From Pseudooceanicola nanhaiensis DSM 18065 (GTDB taxonomy: Bacteria > Pseudomonadota > Alphaproteobacteria > Rhodobacterales > Rhodobacteraceae), in NCBI RefSeq assembly GCF_000688295.1, contig NZ_JHZF01000013.1:620001-684000 (forward strand): a stretch of DNA of 64,000 nt, in the 5' to 3' direction. The translations under genes were made by a program, and so were the position numbers. Of this stretch, positions 9,047 through 16,619 are shown piece by piece. The notes under the pieces are model-generated. The model was not told where the DNA came from and did no database searches. It was given only the letters and a program-made list of their open reading frames with translations. Numbering within the stretch: the stretch's first letter is position 1; each line of letters begins with the position of its first letter.

Positions 9047-9154
9047 ATGGCGTGAGACGCGACTGTCATTCCTCCATTTGAGGCGAGGTGCCGCCGTCCT
9101 GTCAATCGAATCCGGCAGGCGCGGTTACCCGCGCATCGCGGGCGCCGCCGCCGG

Positions 9155-9916
9155 TCAGGAGATGCGGAAGCTGTCGCCGAGGTAGACGCGACGCACGTTC
9201 TCGTTCTCGACCACGTCGGCGGGCGAGCCGGACATCAGAACCTTGCCGTCGTGCAGGATATAGGCGCGGTCCACGATCTCGAGCGTTTCGCGCACGTTGT
9301 GGTCGGTGATGAGCACGCCGATCCCGCGCTTCTTCAGATCCGCGACGAGGTGCCGGATGTCGGCGACCGAGATCGGGTCCACCCCGGCGAAGGGTTCGTC
9401 GAGCAGCAGGTACTTGGGATCCGCGGCAAGGCAGCGCGCGATCTCGACCCGGCGGCGTTCGCCGCCCGAAAGCGCCAGCGCGGGCGCGCGGCGCAGGTGT
9501 TCGATCGAGAAGTCCGAGAGCAGCTCCTCCAGCCGTTCGCGCCGCTTCAGCGGGTCGCTCTGGGCGATCTCGAGAATCGAGAGGATGTTGTCCTCGACGT
9601 TCATGCCGCGGAAGATCGACATCTCCTGCGGCAGGTAGCCGATGCCGAGCCGTGCGCGACGGTACATCGGCAGCCCCGTGACCTCGCGCCCGTCGATCAG
9701 CACGTGGCCGCCCTCGGGCACGACGAGGCCGGCGATGGAATAGAAGGTCGTCGTCTTGCCGCAGCCGTTCGGTCCCAGCAGGGCCACGACCTCGCCGCGC
9801 TCGAGCTCGATGGTCACGTCGCGTATGACCACCCGTTTGCGATAGCTCTTGCGGAGGTTGATGACCCGCAGTCCCGAGGACCCCTCGACCGCCGTCAGCC
9901 CCGGCGTGTCCGTCAT
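9155..9916 (-). CDS. lptB: LPS export ABC transporter ATP-binding protein
   Basis: A 253-residue ABC ATPase that powers extraction of lipopolysaccharide from the inner membrane with LptF and LptG. Walker A is LLGPNGCGKTT, the signature ALSGGERRRVEIARCLA, Walker B YLLLDEPFAGVDP, and the switch histidine lies in LITDHNVRE. Its start overlaps the stop of lptA by four bases (ATGA). LptF/LptG are not in the window, as is usual because they are encoded elsewhere. Confidence 0.97.
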   Translation of the reverse strand: MTDTPGLTAVEGSSGLRVINLRKSYRKRVVIRDVTIELERGEVVALLGPNGCGKTTTFYSIAGLVVPEGGHVLIDGREVTGLPMYRRARLGIGYLPQEMSIFRGMNVEDNILSILEIAQSDPLKRRERLEELLSDFSIEHLRRAPALALSGGERRRVEIARCLAADPKYLLLDEPFAGVDPISVADIRHLVADLKKRGIGVLITDHNVRETLEIVDRAYILHDGKVLMSGSPADVVENENVRRVYLGDSFRIS

Positions 9917-10422
9917 TCGCTCTGGCCGCTCTGCAGCACGGTGCGGACGCGGCCCTCCATCTGCGCGGTGCCGGTCGCGAGGTTGATCGTCACCTTGTCC
10001 GAGCTGATCGTGTTCGGGCCCTGCACGATGGTCACGGCACCGCTCATCACGATGACCCGGTCCTGCACGCGGTAATCCGCGGTTTCGGATTCCGCCGCGT
10101 CCTCGCCGCTGACGATGGTCACGCCGCCCGAGGCCTCGAGCCTTTCGACGCCGCTCTGGTCCTCGGTGTATTCCACCAGCACCCGCGGGGCCGAGAGCTT
10201 CATGTCGCCCTGGACGATGCGGACATTGCCCGAGAATTCGGCCGTGCCGTCCTTCTGGTTGACCGACAGGCTGTCCGCATCGACCTCGACCGGCTTGTCG
10301 GAATTGTCGGAGCTGCCGAAGGCGAGGCTCGGGCCCTGGGCGAGGGTCTGGGCCGGAACGCAGACCAGCAGCGCAAGGCCGAAGGCGCGGATCGCGGTCG
10401 AAAAGGCGGTCGTCATGGTCAA
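9913..10422 (-). CDS. lptA: LPS transport periplasmic protein LptA
   Basis: A 169-residue OstA-like beta-jellyroll protein that forms the periplasmic bridge for lipopolysaccharide. It has a signal peptide (hydrophobic ALLVCVPAQTLA, cleavage probably after A-Q-A near residue 29), then the strand pattern VEVDADSLSVNQKDGTAEFSGNVRIVQGDMKLSA that is typical of the family. It overlaps lptC upstream and lptB downstream by four bases each, so the three products are made together. Confidence 0.93.
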   Translation of the reverse strand: MTMTTAFSTAIRAFGLALLVCVPAQTLAQGPSLAFGSSDNSDKPVEVDADSLSVNQKDGTAEFSGNVRIVQGDMKLSAPRVLVEYTEDQSGVERLEASGGVTIVSGEDAAESETADYRVQDRVIVMSGAVTIVQGPNTISSDKVTINLATGTAQMEGRVRTVLQSGQSE

Positions 10423-11030
10423 TCCTCGGAACGTTGCGGTTCGTATACCAGCTTCACCCCGTCGGTGAAAACCAATTGCACGTCATCGCCGCCGGCGCCC
10501 CCGGTGACCCGCATGCCCCCGGCGGTGAGCGTGCCTTCCGGGCCTGTGCTGCGCACCTCGCCGGGCGCCACCACCTCGAGCGTGTCCAGCGCGATGGTCA
10601 GCCGTCCCGTGCGGATCTCCTGACCCGTGCCGGTGGCCACCAGCACGTCGCCCGACAGGTCCGCCTGTCCCGCGCCCTGGTCGAACTGCGCGCTGTCGGC
10701 CCGCACCTGCATGGAGCCGCCGTCGGCGAAGCCGATCTTCGCCGCGACATCCATCGCCGTCACCCGCCCGGGATCGGCGGTGTCGGGGCGCACCTCGGCC
10801 GCGCTCACCTCGACCAGATCGCCCTTGTCGGTCGCGCCCGAGAGGCTCGGCCGGGTGATCTGCTGGCGACGGGCGCGGTCCTCGAGCTCGACCTGCGCGA
10901 AGGGCAGGTCGTCCGCCGGCTCGATCCGGCGCGACAGCAGGAAGAGCGTCGACAGGATGGCCAGCGCGGCCAGCGGCAGCCCGATCTTGAGCCAGCCGAC
11001 GATGCGCGTATGCCGGTCGCGCCGCGCCAT
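10419..11030 (-). CDS. lptC: LPS export protein LptC
   Basis: A 203-residue bitopic inner-membrane protein that passes lipopolysaccharide from LptB2FG to LptA. I start it at ATG 11030, one base after the kdsD stop; an extension upstream would only be the shadow of kdsD. A single membrane segment WLKIGLPLAALAILSTLFLL lies at about residues 12-31 after a basic N-terminus, followed by a periplasmic jellyroll (DVAAKIGFADGGSMQVRADS). Sequence divergence from gamma-proteobacterial LptC is normal; position between kdsD and lptA supports the call. Confidence 0.9.
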   Translation of the reverse strand: MARRDRHTRIVGWLKIGLPLAALAILSTLFLLSRRIEPADDLPFAQVELEDRARRQQITRPSLSGATDKGDLVEVSAAEVRPDTADPGRVTAMDVAAKIGFADGGSMQVRADSAQFDQGAGQADLSGDVLVATGTGQEIRTGRLTIALDTLEVVAPGEVRSTGPEGTLTAGGMRVTGGAGGDDVQLVFTDGVKLVYEPQRSED

Positions 11031-11031
11031 G

Positions 11032-12003
11032 TCAGCCAAGCCCGGCGCGCAGGCAGTCGTGGATGTGCAGCAGCCCGAGCGCCGCGCCGCCACCCTGCCG
11101 CCGGTCCACGACGAAGAGGCTGGTGATCCGCGCCTCGTTCATCACCGCCACCGCCTCCTGCGCCAGCGCATCCGGTCCGATGGTGCGCGGGTTCGCCGTC
11201 ATCACCTCGGCGGCGCTGTGCGACAGGAGCCCCTCCATGTGCCGGCGGAGGTCGCCGTCGGTGATGATCCCGGCCAGCCGCCCGTCCGGGTCCGTCACGC
11301 CCGCGACGCCGAAGCCCTTGCGGGTGATCTCGAGCAGCACCTCGGGCATCCGCGCGGCGCCCGCGACCAGCGGCACCTGCTCCTGCCCGTGCATCAGGTC
11401 GCGCACGAGGCGCAGCTGCGCGCCCAGCTTGCCGCCCGGATGGAAGGCGCGGAAATGCTCGGCGGTGAACTGGCGCTGTTCCATCAGCGCCACCGCCAGC
11501 GCGTCGCCGAGCGCCAGGGTCATGGTGGTGGAAGATGTCGGCACGATGCCGGTCCCGCAGGCCTCCTCGGCCTTCGGCAGGACGATCTTCACCTCGGATT
11601 GCGCCATCAGGGTCGAGTCCGGGTTCCCCGCCACGCCGATCACCGGGATCCGGAAGCGCTTCGCATGCGCAAGGATGTCGGCCAGCTCCGGCGTCTCGCC
11701 CGAGTTCGACAGGATGAGCACGGCGTCGCCCGGGGCCACCATCCCGAGGTCGCCATGGCTCGCTTCGGCCGGATGGACGAATTGCGCGGGCGTGCCGGTC
11801 GAGGCCAGCGTCGCCGCGATCTTCCGCGCGACATGGCCCGACTTGCCCATGCCGCAGACGATGACCCGGCCCTTCACGGCGAGGATCGTCTCGACCGCCT
11901 CCGAGAAGCCGCCGTCCAGCGCCTCTTCCAGCCGTTTCAGCGCCGCCGCCTCGATCCCGATGACCCGGCGGGCGGTGGCGAGATACTGGGCGCGGTCGGA
12001 CAT
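11032..12003 (-). CDS. kdsD: arabinose-5-phosphate isomerase (KpsF/GutQ family)
   Basis: A 323-residue isomerase making D-arabinose-5-phosphate, the first committed precursor of Kdo for lipopolysaccharide. The SIS domain occupies residues 35-180 (VCGMGKSGHVARKIAATLAS, HPAEASHGDLGM, LSNSGETPEL) and two CBS domains follow (RDLMH... and AEVMTANPRTI...ALAQEAVAVM). I start at ATG 12003, seven bases after rnd; a longer frame upstream is out of family. The gene is placed with the lptC-A-B export genes, joining Kdo synthesis with LPS transport. Confidence 0.93.
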   Translation of the reverse strand: MSDRAQYLATARRVIGIEAAALKRLEEALDGGFSEAVETILAVKGRVIVCGMGKSGHVARKIAATLASTGTPAQFVHPAEASHGDLGMVAPGDAVLILSNSGETPELADILAHAKRFRIPVIGVAGNPDSTLMAQSEVKIVLPKAEEACGTGIVPTSSTTMTLALGDALAVALMEQRQFTAEHFRAFHPGGKLGAQLRLVRDLMHGQEQVPLVAGAARMPEVLLEITRKGFGVAGVTDPDGRLAGIITDGDLRRHMEGLLSHSAAEVMTANPRTIGPDALAQEAVAVMNEARITSLFVVDRRQGGGAALGLLHIHDCLRAGLG

Positions 12004-12010
12004 GGCGGCC

Positions 12011-12625
12011 TCAGCTGTGCGCGAAGATGTCGGTTTCGGGCCAGCCCGCGAGGTCGAGTTTCGCGCGCGTCGGCAGGAAGTCGAAACAGGCCTGCGCCAG
12101 CTCGGTCCGGCCCTCGCGGGCAAGCCGGCGGTCGAGCTCCGTGCGCAGGCGGTGAAGGTAGAGCACGTCCGACGCCGCATAGTCCAGCTGCGCCTCGGTC
12201 AGCTCCTCGGCGCCCCAGTCGCTCGACTGCTGCTGTTTCGAGAGGTCGACGCCGATCAGCTCCTGCGTCAGGTTCTTCAGCCCGTGCCGGTCGGTGTAGG
12301 TCCGGATCAGCCGGGAGGCGATCTTGGTGCAATAGACCGGCGCCGCGAGCGCGCCGAAGGCGTGGTACATCGCTGCGATGTCGAACCGGCCGAAGTGGAA
12401 GAGCTTCAGGACGTCGGGATCCTCGAGCATCCGGGCGAGGTTCGGCGCCTCGGTCTGGCCCTTCTCCACCTGCACGATGTGGGAATGTCCGTCGCCGCCC
12501 GACATCTGCACGACGCAGAGCCGGTCGCGCATCGGGTTCAGGCCCATGGTCTCGCAGTCGATGGCCACGACCGGGCCGAGGTCGAGCCCGTCGGGCAGGT
12601 CGCGCTTGTAGAGATGGTTGGTCAA
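12011..12625 (-). CDS. rnd: ribonuclease D-type 3'-5' exonuclease
   Basis: A 204-residue DEDDy exonuclease. The motifs are AIDCETMGL (Exo I, D and E), FGRFDIAA (Exo II D) and QLDYAASDVLYL (Exo III Y and D). It lacks the HRDC domains of E. coli RNase D, as is usual for the short alphaproteobacterial form. The start is TTG at 12625 (reads M-T-N-H-L-Y-K); no ATG or GTG lies between it and an out-of-frame stop-free shadow region. It follows smpB by 68 bases and precedes kdsD. The substrate is probably the 3' ends of tRNA or other small RNAs. Confidence 0.9.
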   Translation of the reverse strand: MTNHLYKRDLPDGLDLGPVVAIDCETMGLNPMRDRLCVVQMSGGDGHSHIVQVEKGQTEAPNLARMLEDPDVLKLFHFGRFDIAAMYHAFGALAAPVYCTKIASRLIRTYTDRHGLKNLTQELIGVDLSKQQQSSDWGAEELTEAQLDYAASDVLYLHRLRTELDRRLAREGRTELAQACFDFLPTRAKLDLAGWPETDIFAHS

Positions 12626-12693
12626 GGGTCGGTTCCGCTCGTTCAGGATTACCGTGGCATAGCCCGCCCGTCGCGGCCTTGCAACGCAGGCGC

Positions 12694-13167
12694 TCAGCCG
12701 TGTTCCTTTAGCAGCCGCTGCTTCTGGCGGTTCCAGTCGCGCTTGGCCTCGGTCTCGCGCTTGTCGGGGGCCTTCTTGCCCTTGGCGATGCCGATCTTCA
12801 GCTTTACCGTGCCCCGGTGGTTGAAGTAGAGCACCAGCGGCACGAGGGTCATCCCCTTGCGCTGCGTGTCCGACCACAGCCGCGCCAGTTCCTTGCGGTT
12901 CACGAGCAGCTTCCGCCGCCGCCGCTCCTCGTGGCCGAACATGGCCTGCTGGTAGGGGGCGATATAGGCGTTCACCAGCCAGAGCTCGCCGTCGTCCACC
13001 GTGGCGTAGCTCTCGGCGATGTTGGACTGGCCGGTGCGCAGGCTCTTCACCTCGGACCCCATGAGCACGATCCCGCATTCGAGGTCGTCCTCGATCGCGT
13101 AGTCGTAGCGGGCCCGCCGGTTCTCGGCGATGACCTTGTAATTGGGGTTCTCGGGTTTCTTGGCCAT
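12694..13167 (-). CDS. smpB: SsrA-binding protein SmpB
   Basis: A 157-residue partner of tmRNA in ribosome rescue. It begins [23 protein letters not shown], has the OB-fold core [15 protein letters not shown], and ends in the conserved basic tail ([20 protein letters not shown]) that enters the mRNA channel. The start at 13167 matches the family; the open frame continues upstream only as a shadow. The window also contains the alternative rescue factor arfB, so this organism has two rescue routes. Confidence 0.97.
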   Translation of the reverse strand: MAKKPENPNYKVIAENRRARYDYAIEDDLECGIVLMGSEVKSLRTGQSNIAESYATVDDGELWLVNAYIAPYQQAMFGHEERRRRKLLVNRKELARLWSDTQRKGMTLVPLVLYFNHRGTVKLKIGIAKGKKAPDKRETEAKRDWNRQKQRLLKEHG

Positions 13168-13296
13168 GGTCGGGCTCCATATAGGCATTCCCGGCCGCAT
13201 GTCCATCTCGCGCTTGCGCACAGGCTGCGGAATTGGTTTCCGCTTGGCATGTGCGTTTCCCGGGCTACTCTGGCCGGCGAACACAGGAGGACCCCC

Positions 13297-14322
13297 ATGA
13301 CCAGCATGAAACGCATCGTGCTCGCCTCGCGCCCGGACGGCGCGCCCACCGACGACAACTTCCGCCTCGAAGAGGTGGACATGCCGGAACCCGGCGAGGG
13401 CGAGATCCTCGTCGAGACGGCCTACATGTCGCTCGACCCCTACATGCGGGGCCGGATGGACGACGTGAAGAGCTATTCCGCCCCGGTGCCCATCGGCGGC
13501 ACGATGGAGGCGGGCGCCATCGGCCGCGTCCTCAAGTCGAACAGCCCCGACTTCAAGGAAGGTGATTACGCCGTCGGCCGCTTCGGCTGGGCCGATCACG
13601 GGGTGCAGCCCGCGACGCAGTGCTACAAGTGGGATCCGTCGATGGGCTCGCCCTCGCTGGCGCTCGGCGTGCTCGGGATGCCGGGCTTCACCGCATGGGC
13701 CGGGATGACGGCCTACGGCAAGCTGAAAGAGGGCGAGACGCTGGTCGTCGGCGCCGCCACGGGCCCCGTGGGCTCCATGGTGGGCCAGCTGGCCAGGCAG
13801 GCGGGGTGCCGCGTCGTCGGCGTCGCCGGCGGCGAGGAGAAGTGCCGGATGGCGGTCGAGACCTTCGGCTTCGACGCCTGCATCGATCACCGCGGCAAGG
13901 ATGCCAGGGCGATGCGCGAGGCGCTGAAGGCGGAATGCCCGGACGGGATCGACGTCTATTTCGAAAACGTCGGCGGCCCGACCCTGGGCGGGGTGCTGCC
14001 GCTGATGAACCTCCACGGCCGGATCATCGTCTGCGGCATGATCGCGTGGTACAACGGCGCGGAGGACGAGACCTCGGCCTTCCCGACCGGCAAGCTCTGG
14101 CGGATGATCCTCGTCAACCGGCTCACGATCCAGGGCCTGCTGCAGACCGATCACGTGAAGCGGATGCCCGAGTTCTTCAAGGAGGTCGGTCCCAAGGTCG
14201 CGGCGGGCGAGATCGCCTATGTCGAGGACGTGGCGGAGGGACTCGAGAACGCGCCGAAGGCCTTCATGTCGCTGCTGAAGGGCGGCAACACCGGCAAGAT
14301 GGTCGTCAAGATCCACGGCTGA
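13297..14322 (+). CDS. NADP-dependent oxidoreductase (MDR family, CurA-like)
   Basis: A 341-residue zinc-free medium-chain reductase of the leukotriene-B4-dehydrogenase/CurA group. The N-terminal GroES-like domain has [11 protein letters not shown], and the Rossmann domain has [24 protein letters not shown] with the A-x-x-G-x-x-G dinucleotide motif, then [10 protein letters not shown] and [13 protein letters not shown]. Such enzymes reduce the double bond of alpha,beta-unsaturated carbonyls with NADPH. The ATG at 13297 follows a strong AGGAGG (13285-13290). It diverges from smpB across 129 bases and appears monocistronic. Confidence 0.93.
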   Translation: MTSMKRIVLASRPDGAPTDDNFRLEEVDMPEPGEGEILVETAYMSLDPYMRGRMDDVKSYSAPVPIGGTMEAGAIGRVLKSNSPDFKEGDYAVGRFGWADHGVQPATQCYKWDPSMGSPSLALGVLGMPGFTAWAGMTAYGKLKEGETLVVGAATGPVGSMVGQLARQAGCRVVGVAGGEEKCRMAVETFGFDACIDHRGKDARAMREALKAECPDGIDVYFENVGGPTLGGVLPLMNLHGRIIVCGMIAWYNGAEDETSAFPTGKLWRMILVNRLTIQGLLQTDHVKRMPEFFKEVGPKVAAGEIAYVEDVAEGLENAPKAFMSLLKGGNTGKMVVKIHG

Positions 14323-14332
14323 GCCTTGCGGA

Positions 14333-14352
14333 GCGGCCCCCTCGGGGGCCGC
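14333..14352 (+). terminator. terminator-like hairpin after the oxidoreductase gene
   Basis: GCGGCCCCC and GGGGGCCGC form a perfect 9-base inverted repeat with only two bases between, so the real loop is probably four to six bases. It lies 11 bases after the stop. No T-run follows, so termination would need Rho or would be inefficient. Confidence 0.45.
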
Positions 14353-14518
14353 ACACGATGCCTTGCGATTTGCGGGGCAAATCGCGGTCCGGCGCGCGCG
14401 GGGAGGGAGCGGCGATCCGGACAATGTCCGGCGCTGGCTTGCAGCCTTGAACGGATGCGGCGCCCTTGGCAGGCAGATCCGCGCCCTGCTTTCCTCTGGT
14501 CCCTGTATCCCGGGGGGA

Positions 14519-14551
14519 GTCGGCCGAAGGCCGACGGGGGGCTGGCCCCCC
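14519..14551 (-). terminator. paired hairpins at the end of the MoxR operon
   Basis: Two adjacent hairpins, GTCGGCC-GAA-GGCCGAC (14519-14535) and GGGGGG-CTGG-CCCCCC (14536-14551), lie 13 bases beyond the stop of the last gene of the minus-strand operon. They are symmetric and could work on either strand between these convergent genes. No T-run is present. The rest of the 242-base gap (14353-14518) shows no gene. Confidence 0.4.
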
Positions 14552-14564
14552 GCCGCCCTGTCCG

Positions 14565-16619
14565 TCAGCGCCGTCCTTCGCGGAGCCAGGCGCCGAGGAT
14601 CAGGCCCGCGGCGAGCAGCAGCACCAGCCAGGGCGGCAGCAGCGGCATCAGCGTGACGTCCTGCGTCACATAGGCCTCGCGCGGGGTGAGGCCGATCCAG
14701 CCGCGGCCCGCCGCGGGGCGGCCGGCGCGCGTGTCGCGGATCGAGGGCAGCCCGTCCGAGAGGGTCATCACGCCGCCGCGCAGCCCGTCGATCACCGGCT
14801 GCAGCGTCTCGCCGCTCGCGATGGTCGCCTCGAATTCCCGCGGCGCGGCGGGCCCGAGCCCGATCACCGCCGTCTGCTCGCCGTTCTCGAGCCGGTAGAG
14901 GCCGATCTCGGGGCCGCGCCAGATCGTCTCGAACCGGCCCGGCGTGACCTCCTCCAGCTCGAGCTCCACGGTCTCGCCGGAGGGCGTGGTGACCGTCACC
15001 GGCGGCACCGTCTCGTCGAGGGTGCGGCGGATGATGCGCATGGTCTGGCCCGAGGGTTCGGCCCAGAGCGCCTCTTCCTCGAGTTCCGGCTCCTTCATCA
15101 TCCAGTGCGCGAGCCGGCGCAGCAATTCCAGCTGCGGGCCGCCGCCCTCGTAGCCGCGGCTCCAGAGCCAGGCATGGTCAGAGGCGAGCAGCGCGACGCG
15201 GCCTTCGCCGACCCGGTCGAGGATCAGCAGCGGGCGGTCCTCCACCCCGGACATGACGACCTCGCCCTCGCCCTCCACCGGCGTGACGTCGATCTGCCGC
15301 ATCCAGCGGCCCCAGTCGCCGTCCCATTCGTTGATCAGCCCGGCGGTGACCGGGTGGCGGCGGCCGAGCGCGGTCACCTGGGGGCGGTAGCCCTGTTCGA
15401 TCACCCGGGCCGTGGGGCGGGCGGGCATGATCTCTCCGAGCGGAGAGCGGAAGAGGGAATCGGCCGAGGCGAAGTCGGGCCCCGCGGCGACGAGCACGGC
15501 GCCGCCGTTCTCGACGTAGTTCCGGACGTTGTCGAGGTAGAGCGACGGCAGGATCCCGCGGCGCTTGTAGCGGTCGAAGATGATCAGGTCGAAATCGTCG
15601 ATCTTCTCGAGGAAGAGCTCCCGCGTCGGGAAGGCGATGAGCGACAGCTCCGAGACCGGCACGCCGTCCTGCTTCGAGGGCGGGCGCAGGATGGTGAAAT
15701 GCACGAGATCGACGGAGCTGTCCGATTTCAGCAGGTTGCGCCATGTCCGGCCGCCCGCGTGGGGCTCGCCCGAAACCAGCAGCACCCGCAGCCGGTCGCG
15801 CACGCCGTTCATCTGGACGAGCGCGGAATTGTTGCGGTCGGTCAGCTCGCCCTCGGCCCCCGGCACCGAGAACTGGATCACGTTGCGCCCGCCGTGGGGC
15901 AGGGTGACGGGCAGGTCGATGTCCTGCCCGATCGGCACGTCGAAGCGCTGCGGCTCGCCCCCGTCGATCGAGATGTCGAGCGGCGCCTCTGTCGCGCCCT
16001 CGGGCGCCGCGCCCATGTCCTCGACCCGGATGGTCAGCGTCACCGGCTCTCCGAGAATGGCGAAGGCCGGGGCGTTCCTGATGACGAGGCGGCGGTCCCA
16101 ATCCTCGGGTTCGCCGGTCAGCAGCAGATGCATCGGGGCGGAGAGGTCGGGCGCGCGGTCGACATCGTGCAGCCGCCCGTCCGAGACGATGATCGTGCCG
16201 GCGACGCGGGCCTGCGGCTCCTCGGCCAGCGCCTCGGAGACGGCGGTCATCAGCTCGGTCCCGGCATTGTCGGCGCCGTCGGGGACGGTGACGCGCCGCA
16301 CCTCGGTGTTCGGGCGGGCGGCGAGGCGGGACTCCAGCGCCTGGACCGCGGCGTCCGTCTGGGCGGGGCGGTCGGCGAGCGCCTGGCTGGCCGAGCGGTC
16401 GTCGACCAGCAGCACGATGTCGGTGAGCGGCGCGCGGTCCTCCTGCCGGAAGACCGGTCCCGCCAGGGCCCCGAGCACCACGAGGGCGGCCAGCCCGCGC
16501 AGCGCCCAGCCCGCCAGCCCGCGCCAGAGGGCGAGCAGGATGCCCAGAACGGCGAGCGCCGCGAGGGCCGCCAGAAGCGGCAGCGGAAGGAGGGGATCGA
16601 AGACGATCGTGCCGGTCAT
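14565..16619 (-). CDS. membrane protein of a MoxR/DUF4159 operon (glutamine-amidotransferase-like fold)
   Basis: A 684-residue protein with two N-terminal membrane segments (about residues 9-30 and 38-56) and one near the C-terminus ([19 protein letters not shown]). Between them lies a large periplasmic part: a von Willebrand-like stretch ([20 protein letters not shown], a degenerate D-x-S-x-S metal site) and a class I glutamine-amidotransferase-like region ([13 protein letters not shown]...) in which I see no catalytic triad. It is the last gene of the operon, with a 4-base overlap to the gene before. In this family the protein is thought to be part of a MoxR-chaperoned membrane complex; its substrate is unknown. 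Confidence 0.75.
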   Translation of the reverse strand: MTGTIVFDPLLPLPLLAALAALAVLGILLALWRGLAGWALRGLAALVVLGALAGPVFRQEDRAPLTDIVLLVDDRSASQALADRPAQTDAAVQALESRLAARPNTEVRRVTVPDGADNAGTELMTAVSEALAEEPQARVAGTIIVSDGRLHDVDRAPDLSAPMHLLLTGEPEDWDRRLVIRNAPAFAILGEPVTLTIRVEDMGAAPEGATEAPLDISIDGGEPQRFDVPIGQDIDLPVTLPHGGRNVIQFSVPGAEGELTDRNNSALVQMNGVRDRLRVLLVSGEPHAGGRTWRNLLKSDSSVDLVHFTILRPPSKQDGVPVSELSLIAFPTRELFLEKIDDFDLIIFDRYKRRGILPSLYLDNVRNYVENGGAVLVAAGPDFASADSLFRSPLGEIMPARPTARVIEQGYRPQVTALGRRHPVTAGLINEWDGDWGRWMRQIDVTPVEGEGEVVMSGVEDRPLLILDRVGEGRVALLASDHAWLWSRGYEGGGPQLELLRRLAHWMMKEPELEEEALWAEPSGQTMRIIRRTLDETVPPVTVTTPSGETVELELEEVTPGRFETIWRGPEIGLYRLENGEQTAVIGLGPAAPREFEATIASGETLQPVIDGLRGGVMTLSDGLPSIRDTRAGRPAAGRGWIGLTPREAYVTQDVTLMPLLPPWLVLLLAAGLILGAWLREGRR

